Of a stretch of 64,000 bases of DNA, positions 1 to 8,625 are shown piece by piece. The notes under the pieces are model-generated. The model made no database searches. It had not been told where the DNA came from and saw only the letters and a list, made by a program, of their open reading frames with translations. Location: the NCBI RefSeq assembly GCF_900112305.1, contig NZ_FOKT01000003.1:186001-250000 (forward strand), written 5' to 3'. Source of the DNA: Microbulbifer thermotolerans. GTDB taxonomy: Bacteria; Pseudomonadota; Gammaproteobacteria; Pseudomonadales; Cellvibrionaceae. The number at the start of each line of letters is the position of its first letter. The stretch's first letter is position 1. The translations under genes were made by a program, and so were the position numbers.

Positions 1-111
1 GGTGAACCAGGCGCTGTCGCTCTGGTATTCCGGTAGATCGGCGGCCAGCGCCGAGGGCGCCAGCGGAATGAGACAGCACGCGGTCAACGCGCGAGTAAAT
101 CGCTTTGCCAT
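1..111 (-). CDS. Exported protein, 5' part only (possibly alkaline phosphatase)
   Basis: Only the first 37 codons are in the window and the gene runs off the left edge. The ATG has a GGAG Shine-Dalgarno seven bases upstream. The protein begins with MAKR, a hydrophobic stretch and an ALAA-type signal peptidase site near residue 24, so it is exported. The mature start (DLPEYQSDSAWFT) resembles the start of some bacterial alkaline phosphatases, but this is too little sequence to decide. About 40-55 bases upstream on the same strand (149-166) is a CCGTCAT half-site followed by a poor second half, which would fit weak PhoB control but is not convincing alone. Confidence 0.6.
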   Translation of the reverse strand, partial: MAKRFTRALTACCLIPLAPSALAADLPEYQSDSAWFT

Positions 112-286
112 GGAAATCTCCGGTACTCGTGGGTAGTGCGTGCATTAGAGTCCGGAAATATGACGGGAAAATTAAGCTCGCTCTGGCTGCTTTGCGCGAG
201 TGTTGGGGTTAGCCCTGGAATTCAGCGCACCTTTGCAGTTTGAACGCGAACCCGTCGGCGTTTTGCCTCGGGTTACACGGCGCCCC

Positions 287-664
287 TCAGCCGATAATTT
301 TGATCGCACTCTCATCCGGGTCGCGGCCCTTGCCCGCTGCCTGCAGGCGGTTGAGGTAGGCGTTCCAATTGTTTTCGTACTGCGCGCCCAGTTCGCGCAA
401 GTAATCCCAGGTATAGATACCGCTGTCGTGGCCGTCGTCAAAGACAATTTTCAGCGCGTAGCGCCCGGCGGTTTCAACGCTTTCGATACCGACATTGAGC
501 TTTCCACTAACCAGCACCGGCTCACTCGCGCCGTGGCCGCGCACCTCGGCACTGGGAGAAAAGACGCGCAAATACTCTGCCGACAGTGTGTATTCGGCGT
601 CATCGAAAACGATGTGCAGTTCTTTTTCGGCGCGGTTCAGGTGAATTTTTTTCGGCGCGGCCAC
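287..664 (-). CDS. DUF971 domain protein
   Basis: A 125-residue protein of the DUF971 family, which is related to the N-terminal domain of gamma-butyrobetaine hydroxylases. The family signature is visible: KKIHLNRAEKELHIVFDD at the start, LSAEYLRVFSPSAEVRG in the middle, and the GIYTWDYLREL segment near the C-terminus. I chose the GTG at 664 because AGGAG lies six bases upstream; the longer reading to 706 adds a tail with no family similarity. It follows hslU with a 72-base gap in the same direction, the order hslV-hslU-DUF971 known from Pseudomonas. Related domains are linked to iron-sulfur or 2-oxoglutarate enzymes, but no specific role can be read here. Confidence 0.85.
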   Translation of the reverse strand: MAAPKKIHLNRAEKELHIVFDDAEYTLSAEYLRVFSPSAEVRGHGASEPVLVSGKLNVGIESVETAGRYALKIVFDDGHDSGIYTWDYLRELGAQYENNWNAYLNRLQAAGKGRDPDESAIKIIG

Positions 665-736
665 GGGGGGCTCCTGTCGTATCGGTGAGCGGCCCCCGGG
701 ACACACCTGGGGGCCTGTTTGCCACGGAGGATGCGC

Positions 737-2059
737 TTAAAGAATAAAACGCGAAAGGTCTTCGTTCTGGCTCAGTTCGCCCAAGTGGCTGTCCACATAG
801 GCGGCGTCTATGGTGATGGACTTTTCGCCTTCTCCGGCGTCGAAGGAAATCTCCTCCAGCAGCCGCTCCAGCACCGTGTGCAGGCGGCGCGCACCGATGT
901 TTTCTGTGCGTTCGTTCACTTCGTAGGCGACTTCGGCAATGCGCCGGATGCCGTCGTCGGAAAATTCCAACTGCATCCCTTCAGTGGCCATCAGTGCCTT
1001 GTGCTGCTCGGTCAGCGACGCCTTGGGCTCGGTGAGAATGCGCTGGAAGTCGCCGGAAGTCAGCGAGCTCAACTCCACCCGAATCGGCAGGCGGCCCTGT
1101 AATTCCGGGATCAGATCTGACGGTTTGGACAGATGGAAGGCACCGGAGGCGATAAACAAAATGTGATCCGTTTTGATCATGCCGTATTTGGTGGTAACGG
1201 TGCAGCCTTCGATCAACGGCAGCAGGTCGCGCTGCACGCCCTCGCGAGAGACATCGGCGCCGCCGCCCTCCTGGCGCTTGGCGATCTTGTCCACTTCGTC
1301 GATAAAGACAATGCCGTTTTCCTCTGCGGACTGGATGGCGCGGGCTTTGACCTCGTCGTCGTTGATCAGCTTGGCCGCCTCTTCGTTGGTCAGCTGTTTC
1401 AGCGCCTGCTTCACCTTGATTTTGCGCTTGCGCGTACGGCTCTGGGCCATATTGGAGAAAATACCCTGCAGCTGGCTGGTCATTTCCTCCATGCCCGGAG
1501 GGGCCATGATTTCCACCCCCACGGGAGTAGCGGCCATTTCAATTTCTATCTCTTTGTCGTCCAGCTGTCCCTCGCGCAGTTTTTTGCGGAACAGCTGCCG
1601 TGTGTTGGATTCGTTGTCTCCGGGCTCAGTGGAGCGGGGGGGCGGCAGCAGGGCGTCGAGGATACGCTCCTCGGCGGCGTCCATGGCGCTCTGGCGGACG
1701 CCGTTCATCGCGCGCTCGCGTTCCAGCTTTACCGCGGTCTCCACCAGGTCACGCACGATGGACTCCACGTCGCGGCCCACATAGCCCACCTCGGTAAATT
1801 TGGTCGCTTCCACTTTGATAAAGGGCGCACCGGCGAGACTGGCCAAACGGCGGGCTATCTCGGTTTTACCCACACCGGTAGGGCCGATCATCAGAATATT
1901 CTTCGGGGTGATTTCCCCGCGCAGTTCCTCACTCACCTGCATGCGCCGCCAGCGGTTGCGCAGCGCAATGGCCACGGCTCGCTTGGCGTCCTGTTGGCCG
2001 ATGATATGGCGGTCGAGTTCGCGGACGATTTCGCGGGGGGTCATCTGGGATTGGGACAT
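737..2059 (-). CDS. hslU: HslU, ATPase subunit of HslUV protease
   Basis: A 440-residue AAA+ unfoldase that feeds substrates to the HslV peptidase in the cytoplasm. Residues [18 protein letters not shown] open the protein, the Walker A is [15 protein letters not shown], the family-specific I domain follows (about residues 110-240), then Walker [10 protein letters not shown] and the C-terminal DLSRFIL tail that docks into HslV. The length matches E. coli HslU (443). I start at MSQSQ (2059); an in-frame ATG at 2092 would add eleven residues with no family match. It lies 46 bases after hslV and should share its heat-shock promoter. Confidence 0.97.
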   Translation of the reverse strand: MSQSQMTPREIVRELDRHIIGQQDAKRAVAIALRNRWRRMQVSEELRGEITPKNILMIGPTGVGKTEIARRLASLAGAPFIKVEATKFTEVGYVGRDVESIVRDLVETAVKLERERAMNGVRQSAMDAAEERILDALLPPPRSTEPGDNESNTRQLFRKKLREGQLDDKEIEIEMAATPVGVEIMAPPGMEEMTSQLQGIFSNMAQSRTRKRKIKVKQALKQLTNEEAAKLINDDEVKARAIQSAEENGIVFIDEVDKIAKRQEGGGADVSREGVQRDLLPLIEGCTVTTKYGMIKTDHILFIASGAFHLSKPSDLIPELQGRLPIRVELSSLTSGDFQRILTEPKASLTEQHKALMATEGMQLEFSDDGIRRIAEVAYEVNERTENIGARRLHTVLERLLEEISFDAGEGEKSITIDAAYVDSHLGELSQNEDLSRFIL

Positions 2060-2105
2060 AGAAACTCTCGGCTCAAGTGCAATGGCTATCAAGCAGTTGC
2101 GCTTG

Positions 2106-2645
2106 TCAGTAACTCAATTCTTCAATGGTGTGATTCTGGTTGGTATAGACACAGATATCGCCGGCAATCTTCAGGCCCTGCTCGACAATAGCGCGCGCAT
2201 CCATCTCGGTGTTGTCCAGCAACGCGCGAGCGGCGGCCTGGGCGTAGGGGCCACCGGATCCGATGGCGATCAGATCGTCCTCCGGCTGTATTACGTCGCC
2301 GTTGCCGGTAACGATTAAACTGGCGGTGGCGTCCGCTACCGCCAGCAGCGCCTCAAGGCGGCGCAAGGCGCGGTCGGTGCGCCAGTCCTTGGCCAGCTCC
2401 ACAGCGGCGCGAGTCAACTTGCCGCCATGGGCCTCCAGCTTTGCCTCGAAGCGCTCAAACAGGGTGAAAGCGTCGGCGGTGCCACCGGCAAAACCGGCAA
2501 GTACCTTGTCTTTGTACAAACGGCGCACCTTGCGGGCGTTGCCCTTCATTATGGTGTTGCCCAGGGAGACCTGTCCGTCACCGCCGATGACAACTTTGCC
2601 ATTGCGGCGGCAGGAGAGGATGGTGGTTCCGCGATACTGTTCCAA
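2106..2645 (-). CDS. hslV: HslV, threonine peptidase subunit of HslUV
   Basis: A 179-residue proteasome-beta-like peptidase forming the core of HslUV. The mature active site is the Thr of the GTTILS sequence, followed by the family motifs [13 protein letters not shown] and [10 protein letters not shown]. The start is a TTG at 2645 with GAGGTG five bases upstream. This gives a six-residue leader (MEQYRG) before the catalytic TT, whereas E. coli HslV starts directly at Met-Thr-Thr, so removal of a short propeptide is needed. No in-frame ATG lies nearer the active site. It is the first gene of the hslVU-DUF971 run. Confidence 0.95.
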   Translation of the reverse strand: MEQYRGTTILSCRRNGKVVIGGDGQVSLGNTIMKGNARKVRRLYKDKVLAGFAGGTADAFTLFERFEAKLEAHGGKLTRAAVELAKDWRTDRALRRLEALLAVADATASLIVTGNGDVIQPEDDLIAIGSGGPYAQAAARALLDNTEMDARAIVEQGLKIAGDICVYTNQNHTIEELSY

Positions 2646-2718
2646 TTGAACACCTCATGGCTGGCATTTGCGGGAGCGTTTCGGACCGCCCCCGCAAAGA
2701 ATTTGCTTGAAGCCCGAT

Positions 2719-2747
2719 ACATGAGGTCAGCGATGAGGAATTTCAAC
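2719..2747 (-). promoter_or_regulatory. Heat-shock (sigma-32) promoter for hslVU
   Basis: On the minus strand, TTGAAA (2741-2746) is separated by 14 bases from CCTCATGT (2719-2726). The RpoH consensus is CTTGAAA, 11-16 bases, CCCCATNT, so this is close to ideal with one main mismatch in the -10 box. It sits about 75 bases upstream of the hslV start, and hslVU is a classic RpoH target. The rpoH gene itself is in this window at about 22-23 kb. Confidence 0.75.
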
Positions 2748-2827
2748 AGATGCCGCCGCCATGCGCTTTATCGCTGGCGCAAGGGCGGCGTTCTCGTCAG
2801 CCTGAAGGTGAACTAGCCAGAAGCCGT

Positions 2828-3394
2828 CTATCGCGCCGGGCGCTTGAGCACCAGGGGCATCAGCTTGTGATCGGCGAGCACCTCGCGGGCCTTGGCCACC
2901 TGCGAGCGGCTTTTGTAGGGCCCTACCAGTACCCGGTGCCAGGTGCCGCGGTTGTCGCGGGCCGTCTCCACCTTCACATTCAGGTTGGCGAGCATCAGCT
3001 GGGCGCGCAGCCGATCCGCCTCTTTCGCGTCGCGGAAAGACGCGGCCTGCAGTATGTAGACGAGCTTGGGTTCTTCCTCGACGATTTTCCAGCGGGTTTC
3101 ACTTTCGCTCTCTTCCGATTTGCGCCGCACCGGCTGCGCCGTTTTCGGCGGCGGCACAGCCACCTCGTTTTCCTTAAGCATCTTGTAGAAGTCGAAGCGC
3201 GGCTGCTCCGACTTTTCTTTCTGCTGCTCAGCCGGTGATTGGCGCGCAGCCGCGGCCGGTTTCTCGTCCTGCTTGAGGCCGTGCAGGAAAATCATGAAGA
3301 CCACGAAGCCGCCGACAAAATTGCCCAGAACAAACCACACCCAGGCGGGTTTGCCTGAAGAAGTGCTGCGGCGGCGGGTGTTGCGACGGCTCAT
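2828..3394 (-). CDS. SPOR domain membrane protein (FtsN-like)
   Basis: A 188-residue bitopic inner-membrane protein. A basic cytoplasmic start (MSRRNTRRRSTSSGK) precedes one membrane segment at about residues 16-38 (AWVWFVLGNFVGGFVVFMIF). A charged periplasmic linker follows, and the last 75 residues form a SPOR domain (VYILQAASFRDAKEADRLRA to RVLVGPYKSRSQV). SPOR domains bind denuded septal peptidoglycan, so a division-site role is likely. Order SPOR-hslV-hslU matches Pseudomonas, where argS lies next to it; argS is absent here. It is FtsN-like in layout, but calling it the essential FtsN would go too far. Confidence 0.88.
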   Translation of the reverse strand: MSRRNTRRRSTSSGKPAWVWFVLGNFVGGFVVFMIFLHGLKQDEKPAAAARQSPAEQQKEKSEQPRFDFYKMLKENEVAVPPPKTAQPVRRKSEESESETRWKIVEEEPKLVYILQAASFRDAKEADRLRAQLMLANLNVKVETARDNRGTWHRVLVGPYKSRSQVAKAREVLADHKLMPLVLKRPAR

Positions 3395-3460
3395 GAAGGT
3401 CTCTTCCGTACTGTTTTACACATACGTTCATTCGGCGGAAATTGTAACGCCATTCGAAGG

Positions 3461-3480
3461 GGAACCTCTGATTAATTCCC
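3461..3480 (+). repeat. Solo end of the dispersed palindromic repeat
   Basis: GGAACCTCTGATTAATTCCC matches the 20-bp terminal repeat of the intact element at 29188-29400 in 18 positions. No clear second end is found before priA, so this is a fragment or a very decayed copy. It lies in the gap between the SPOR gene and priA, where Pseudomonas carries argS. Confidence 0.7.
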
Positions 3481-3588
3481 ATGGGCGCTGTCTCTGTCCC
3501 CGGCGGCAGTGATACGCGTATACCATCTTCCGGGAATCTCATCGCCAGTGACGTATTCCCAAGAGCGGCCCAGCTTTGGGCTGCGCAC

Positions 3589-5802
3589 TCAGGACAGCTC
3601 CTGTGCATCCATGTCGACCGCCCAGCGCAGGCGGCGGTTCTTGTAGCCTTCCGCCCACTGGCACAGGCGCGCGAGCAGCGGTTGCAGCTGGCCGCGCCGC
3701 TCGGCCGTCACCTGCACGTAGAAGCGGAAGCGGCCGGACTTTCGTTCCAGCAGTGCGGGCACCGGCCCCAGGTAAGACAACTGCGGCGACGGCGGTGCCA
3801 GCGCCTGCATTTGCGCCCGCGCCGCTTCGAGGAACTCCTCCGCCCATCTGGGTTCCTCGCACTCGGCGCGCACCAACGCCATTGCCCTGTGTGGGGGCAA
3901 CTGTGCCACCGCCCGGTCGCGCAGTAACTGGCGGGCAAAGGCGCCATACCCCTTCTCCAGCAGCAGCTGCAACAGGGGGTGCTGGGGATAGCGGCTCTGC
4001 ACCAACACCCGCCCCGGCAAATCACCGCGGCCGGCGCGGCCGGCCACCTGTTCCAGCAGTTGCCCCGTGCGCTCAGGGGCACGGAAATCGGCACTGAAGA
4101 GGCCGCCGTCGGCATCCTGGATAACCACCAGGGTGACCCTCGGCAAATGGTGGCCCTTGGCGAGCATCTGAGTTCCGAGTAACAGACAGGGCTCGCCCTC
4201 CCGCGCCGGCGCCAACAGCCGGTCCAGTGCCTGCTTGCTGGCAGTGGTATCGCGGTCGACGCGGATCACCGGGTAATCCGCAAAACGCTGTCCGAGCAGT
4301 TCCTCGCTGCGTTCGGTACCGCCACCCAGAGCGCTGAGCGAACGGCTGTGGCACTGAGGGCAGCTGTCCACCAGCGCCCTGCGGTAGTCGCAGTGGTGGC
4401 AGCGCAGCTGGCGAATGCGCCGGTGCATCGTCAGCTTGCTGGAACAGTGCGGACAGTCGGCCAGCCAGCCGCAGTCGTCACAGGCCAGCGCCGGTGCAAA
4501 ACCGCGGCGGTTGATAAACACCAACACCTGCTCGCCCCGAGACAGAGTATCGCCAATATGACGCAATACTTGAGGAGTAAATCCTTCTTCCAGAGGCTGG
4601 CCTAAGGTCGGCACTATATGGATCTGGGGCGGGCGCGCATTGCCCGCGCGATTGCGCAGGCGCAAATGTTGGTAACGCCCGGTCAGTGCATTGTGCAGGC
4701 TCTCCAGGGAGGGCGTCGCCGAGCCCAGTAGTACCGGCGCGCCGGCATTGCGCCCCAGCACGACGGCCAGGTCGCGGGCGGAATAGCGCACCCCATCTTG
4801 CTGTTTAAAGGAGCCGTCGTGTTCCTCATCGACGATCACGGCGCCAAGACGGGGCAGGGGGGTCAGCACCGCTGAACGGGTGCCGATAACAATGTCCGCC
4901 TGACCCGCAGCCGCGGACAGCCAGGCCTGAGCGCGCTCACCCTCCGCCAGTCCCGAATGGAGCGCCGCGATACTGCGATCCGGAAAGCGCGCGGCGATGC
5001 GGCGCAGCGTCTGTGGTGTCAGACCAATCTCCGGCACCAACAGCAGGGCCTGTCGGCCCTCCGCAAGCACCCGCTCCATCAGGCGCAGGTAGACCTCGGT
5101 CTTGCCGCTGCCGGTGGTGCCCTCCAGCAGAGAGACGGTAAAGCGATCTGTGGGAATGGCCTCCAGTACCTGTTGCTGCTCCGGATTCAACTCCGGCGCA
5201 GGGCTGCTCTCGGCACTGGAAATGGGCGGAGGGACCGTGGGCCCGATCGAGCACTCCGCCAGGCCACGCTCTTCCAGGGCCCGTATTGTAGCGGTAGTGT
5301 GGCCCTGGGCCTTCAGCTGGGTGCGGCTCTGGGCGCCGCGCCGCAGTAACAGTTGCAGCAGGGCCTGCTGCCTGGGTGCCCTGGCCAGGGCCGATTCCGG
5401 CAGCCCCTTGCCTTCAACCGTCAGTTGCAGCCACTGTTCGGCCCAGTGATCCGCAGGCTTGCCCTTGCGCAAGGCCACGGGCAGGGCGGCGGCGTAGATT
5501 TCCCCCACCGGCGCCTGATAGTAGTCGGCGGCCCAGTGCAGAAAATCGCGGCTGGGGCCATCGAACAGTGGCTGCCGGTCGATCAGTTCCACCGCCGGCT
5601 TTAATTGCTCCAGCGGGGAATCGCTCACGATATCCACCAGCACCGCCACCAGTTTGCGGTTTGCGAAGGGCACCCACAGGCGCTGACCGGGTATCAGGTC
5701 GGACGGGGCCAACCCCTCTGGCGGCAGGTAGTCGAACAGACGCCGCAGCGGCACCGGCACCGCCATTCGCAGAATCACCGCTTTTGCGCCCTGGTCCGCC
5801 AA
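3589..5802 (-). CDS. priA: PriA, primosomal replication restart helicase
   Basis: A 737-residue 3'-to-5' DNA helicase that restarts collapsed replication forks. Visible parts are the 3'-DNA-binding domain start ([20 protein letters not shown]), helicase motif I ([14 protein letters not shown]), DEEHD in motif [12 protein letters not shown] in motif III, and the zinc-binding Cys cluster ([25 protein letters not shown]) near residues 440-485. I chose the TTG at 5802, with GGAGG five bases upstream, which aligns with known PriA starts and gives nearly the E. coli length (732). The ATG at 5895 would add 31 unrelated residues. It is divergent from rpmE, as in Pseudomonas. Confidence 0.95.
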   Translation of the reverse strand: MADQGAKAVILRMAVPVPLRRLFDYLPPEGLAPSDLIPGQRLWVPFANRKLVAVLVDIVSDSPLEQLKPAVELIDRQPLFDGPSRDFLHWAADYYQAPVGEIYAAALPVALRKGKPADHWAEQWLQLTVEGKGLPESALARAPRQQALLQLLLRRGAQSRTQLKAQGHTTATIRALEERGLAECSIGPTVPPPISSAESSPAPELNPEQQQVLEAIPTDRFTVSLLEGTTGSGKTEVYLRLMERVLAEGRQALLLVPEIGLTPQTLRRIAARFPDRSIAALHSGLAEGERAQAWLSAAAGQADIVIGTRSAVLTPLPRLGAVIVDEEHDGSFKQQDGVRYSARDLAVVLGRNAGAPVLLGSATPSLESLHNALTGRYQHLRLRNRAGNARPPQIHIVPTLGQPLEEGFTPQVLRHIGDTLSRGEQVLVFINRRGFAPALACDDCGWLADCPHCSSKLTMHRRIRQLRCHHCDYRRALVDSCPQCHSRSLSALGGGTERSEELLGQRFADYPVIRVDRDTTASKQALDRLLAPAREGEPCLLLGTQMLAKGHHLPRVTLVVIQDADGGLFSADFRAPERTGQLLEQVAGRAGRGDLPGRVLVQSRYPQHPLLQLLLEKGYGAFARQLLRDRAVAQLPPHRAMALVRAECEEPRWAEEFLEAARAQMQALAPPSPQLSYLGPVPALLERKSGRFRFYVQVTAERRGQLQPLLARLCQWAEGYKNRRLRWAVDMDAQELS

Positions 5803-5930
5803 CTGCCCCTCCCGCACTGCAAGCCCAAAAGCGGCATGATAGCAATTGCGCTCTGTTCCGGCTTCTCTTCCCCAGCGGATGCCGAGAGACAGCACACCCG
5901 GATTCCAGGGGCAAAATCCCCAGATTGTGC

Positions 5931-5958
5931 TTGAACCGCGGCGCTAATCTGATAGTAT
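5931..5958 (+). promoter_or_regulatory. Sigma-70 promoter for rpmE
   Basis: TTGAAC (5931-5936) and TAGTAT (5953-5958) are 16 bases apart, about 100 bases upstream of the L31 start codon. This is a plausible housekeeping promoter in the priA-rpmE divergent gap. Confidence 0.5.
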
Positions 5959-6056
5959 GCGCCGACTTTTTAAACAGCCCGGAGCCCCGGCTCCTGTACC
6001 AACGACGACTCCGTGCCCGGCAACAGATCGGGTGGCGGATTCGAAAAGAGGCCATC

Positions 6057-6272
6057 ATGAAAGCAGATATCCATCCGAATTACAGCGAAATTACCGCGAC
6101 CTGTTCCTGCGGCAATGTGATCAAAACCCGCTCTACCCTGGGCAAAGACATCCAGATCGATGTCTGCTCCCGCTGCCACCCCTTCTACACTGGCAAGCAG
6201 AAGCAGGCTACTACCGGCGGACGCGTGGATCGCTTCAAAAAGCGTTTCGGCAGCCGCATTTCCAGCAAGTAA
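6057..6272 (+). CDS. rpmE: Ribosomal protein L31 (zinc-binding type)
   Basis: A 71-residue 50S protein starting [19 protein letters not shown]. Cys16, Cys18, Cys37 and Cys40 are all present, so this is the C+ form that binds zinc. The C-terminal part ([21 protein letters not shown]) is typical of the family. It is transcribed alone, divergent from priA, and ends at a strong terminator 30 bases downstream. Confidence 0.97.
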   Translation: MKADIHPNYSEITATCSCGNVIKTRSTLGKDIQIDVCSRCHPFYTGKQKQATTGGRVDRFKKRFGSRISSK

Positions 6273-6302
6273 GTCCCGCGCGCCATCTGGCGCGGCGACC
6301 CC

Positions 6303-6338
6303 AAAAAGCACCCTGGGTTTGCCCTCGGTGCTTTTTTT
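6303..6338 (+). terminator. Rho-independent terminator after rpmE
   Basis: AAAAAGCACC (6303-6312) pairs with GGTGCTTTTTT (6327-6337) around a 14-base loop that may be partly paired, ending in a run of T. The A-run on the left makes it usable on either strand. Confidence 0.85.
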
Positions 6339-6662
6339 GTGCCCGGATGCCACTCCACCCCGTCACCACATGGTCAGCGAGCAATTTCCGCTGGGCTGAC
6401 CGACTGCATAGACAAAGTCATCGAATTGAAGACAGCGCCTCGCCATGGCGCCACACTCGAAATATTTATCCCTAAACTATGCAAAATAGATCGCTATTCA
6501 TTTCTTCATTTGCGAAATTCTTTATGCAATTTAGTAAGAATTGGCGGTCTAGATACTTTTTTCAACTTGTGGCGACAAGGCGCGCTCAGTTATTCTCTCC
6601 GCCCCGCAGTAACCAGGGAGATGCCCGCAGAGGTGTCCCCGCAGTATGAGACGATTTGAAAG
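6339..6662. other. Intergenic stretch before malic enzyme gene
   Basis: No gene is supported here. The part at about 6460-6590 is clearly more AT-rich than its surroundings and probably holds the malic enzyme promoter, but I cannot pick a convincing -35/-10 pair. Short reading frames on both strands look like shadows. Confidence 0.5.
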
Positions 6663-7919
6663 ATGACGGATTCCACGCGCCGCCAGGCAGCGCTCGACTA
6701 CCACGCACTACCGACGCCCGGCAAGCTTTCGGTAGAAGTGACCACTCCCGCCCAAACCCAAGAGGACCTGTCCCTGGCGTACAGCCCCGGCGTCGCCGAG
6801 CCGGTGCACGAGATCGCCAAGGACCCGGAGGCGGCCTATCTCTACACCGGCAAGGGCAATCTGGTCGCCGTAATCTCCGACGGCAGCGCCATTCTCGGCC
6901 TCGGCAACCTTGGCCCGCTGGCATCCAAACCGGTGATGGAAGGCAAATCCCTGTTATTCAAACGCTTTGCCAACATCAATTCGGTGGATATCGAGGTGGA
7001 CGCCAACAGCCCGGAGCAGTTTATCCAGACGGTGGCTTCCATTGCCGACACATTCGGTGGCATCAACCTGGAGGACATCAAGGCGCCCGAGTGCTTCCAT
7101 ATCGAGGAGACGCTGATCGAGCGTTGCCCCGTACCCGTCTTCCACGACGACCAGCACGGCACCGCCATAGTGACCGTGGCCGGCATGCTCAACGCACTGG
7201 AAATCCAGGGCAAACAGATAGAAGACGTGCGCATTGTCTGTCTCGGCGCCGGTGCGGCCGCCACTGCTTGCTGTAAGCTGCTGCTGGCCGCCGGGGCGCG
7301 CAAGGAACAAATCACCATGCTCGACAGCCGCGGCGTTATTCACGCCGGGCGCACCGATATCAATGCCTACAAAGGCGAATGGGCGCGGGACACGGAAATG
7401 CGCACCCTGGACGACGCCATAGAGGGCGCCGATGTCTTCCTCGGTGTGTCCGGCCCCAACCTGCTGTCCGCCGAACAGCTCGGGCGTATGGCGCCCAAGC
7501 CCGTGGTTTTCGCCTGCTCCAACCCCACCCCGGAAATCAAACCAGAGCTGGCCCACAGCGTGCGCGATGATCTGATTATGGCTACCGGCCGCTCCGACTA
7601 TCCGAACCAGGTCAACAACGTACTCTGCTTTCCGTTCATCTTCCGCGGCGCCCTGGATGTGCGCGCCGTGCGGATCAACGAGGAGATGAAGCTGGCGGCC
7701 ATAGACGCCATTCGCAGCATCGCCCGCGAGCCGGTACCGGATTCGGTGCGTGCAGCTTACGGGGGAGTGGAGCTCAGTTTCGGCCCCGACTATATTCTGC
7801 CGAAACCAACGGACCCACGCCTATTGCCGATCGTCGCCGCCGCCGTGGCCCGCGCGGCGGTGGACAGCGGCGCTGCGCGGCTCCCCTATCCGCAGCACTA
7901 TCCTCTGCAACCGCTTTGA
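6663..7919 (+). CDS. maeB: NADP-type malic enzyme, short form
   Basis: A 418-residue malic enzyme that decarboxylates malate to pyruvate, yielding reduced nicotinamide. Residues YHALPTPGKLSVEVTTP and LSLAYSPGVAEPVHEI open the catalytic domain, DDQHGTAIV marks the metal and substrate site, and CLGAGAAATACCKLL is the Rossmann dinucleotide loop at about residue 195. E. coli MaeB is about 760 residues with a C-terminal phosphotransacetylase-like domain; that domain is missing here, as in many short malic enzymes. NADP preference is inferred from family. The ribosome site before the ATG is weak. Gene order next to rpmE-priA recalls Pseudomonas. Confidence 0.9.
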   Translation: MTDSTRRQAALDYHALPTPGKLSVEVTTPAQTQEDLSLAYSPGVAEPVHEIAKDPEAAYLYTGKGNLVAVISDGSAILGLGNLGPLASKPVMEGKSLLFKRFANINSVDIEVDANSPEQFIQTVASIADTFGGINLEDIKAPECFHIEETLIERCPVPVFHDDQHGTAIVTVAGMLNALEIQGKQIEDVRIVCLGAGAAATACCKLLLAAGARKEQITMLDSRGVIHAGRTDINAYKGEWARDTEMRTLDDAIEGADVFLGVSGPNLLSAEQLGRMAPKPVVFACSNPTPEIKPELAHSVRDDLIMATGRSDYPNQVNNVLCFPFIFRGALDVRAVRINEEMKLAAIDAIRSIAREPVPDSVRAAYGGVELSFGPDYILPKPTDPRLLPIVAAAVARAAVDSGAARLPYPQHYPLQPL

Positions 7920-7920
7920 G

Positions 7921-7946
7921 GTTGGGGCGGTGACTGCCGCCCCCAC
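7921..7946 (+). terminator. GC-rich hairpin after malic enzyme gene
   Basis: GTTGGGGCGG (7921-7930) pairs with CCGCCCCCAC (7937-7946) with one mismatch and a six-base loop, immediately after the stop codon. No T-run follows, so it may stabilise the 3' end or assist Rho-dependent ending rather than act as a classic terminator. Confidence 0.35.
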
Positions 7947-8074
7947 TATGCGGACCGCAACAAAGCGGGCAGGCTCTGATGCCCGCCCCCGGTCCGACCG
8001 ATCTCAGCCTTGAGCCACCCAGCTCCCGTCGCTACACTCCCCCCTTGTTACCAGCGATTAAAGTTTCCTGCCGC

Positions 8075-8521
8075 ATGAGTCACGTCTACGTACTGACCAA
8101 TCAGCACAAACAATTTCTGAGCAAGAGCAATGAATGGATCGACGGTCGGGATGTCGCCCGACTGTTTCGCAGCGAACACAAGGATGTCGCCATTAACCAG
8201 ATGTTCGAAGCCAACACACGCGATGTGAGCCTGCGCATCGAACTGCTGGAGTGTGCGCTCAATGCCAAGGGGCATCCGCAGATACCTGAGGAGGCCCTGG
8301 GTGAACCGCCGGTGCTAGCGGATGCGGAGCAGGGGGATCCCGAAGTAACACCCGGGGGACCAGAAGAGGTACCACCCGGAAGCCACCCCGAGGTAAACCC
8401 GGAGCCAGCTCCGGAAGCCGAACCGCAGGAACCCCCGGAAGTTGCGCCGCAAGAAGCGCCGGAAATTCAACCCGGGCAGCCGGACGAAATGCGGAACCAA
8501 GCGGCTGAGACCGCAGGCTGA
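8075..8521 (+). CDS. Small conserved protein with Pro/Glu-rich tail
   Basis: A 148-residue protein of no function I recognise. The first 70 residues (MSHVYVLTNQHKQFLSKSNE, WIDGRDVARLFRSEHKDVAI) look like a compact folded domain with mixed charge and no signal peptide. From about residue 76 the chain is an acidic tail built of repeated P-E spaced units (EVTPG, EEVPPG, PEVNPEPAPEAEPQEPPEVA), likely disordered. I start at 8075 because the longer frame from 7979 adds a low-complexity, unrelated segment; no clear ribosome site is seen before either. It precedes gshA by about 100 bases in the same direction. Confidence 0.65.
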   Translation: MSHVYVLTNQHKQFLSKSNEWIDGRDVARLFRSEHKDVAINQMFEANTRDVSLRIELLECALNAKGHPQIPEEALGEPPVLADAEQGDPEVTPGGPEEVPPGSHPEVNPEPAPEAEPQEPPEVAPQEAPEIQPGQPDEMRNQAAETAG

Positions 8522-8625
8522 CACCACCCGTTGATCGGGCGCGCGCCGCCCCCATATCGGCATCCACAGATATCCGTGCCAATTCCCCTGGAAGGGCGCG
8601 CAACCGCCAACACGAGGAGTTTTGA

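Noticed and set aside
149..166. Pho box before the left-edge gene
   Set aside because: Only the first half-site (CCGTCAT) fits; the second half is poor, so it is not listed as a feature.
1133..2191. Long plus-strand frame of 352 codons opposite hslU/hslV
   Set aside because: It is antisense to two clear genes, has His/Leu/Gly-rich shadow composition and matches no family.
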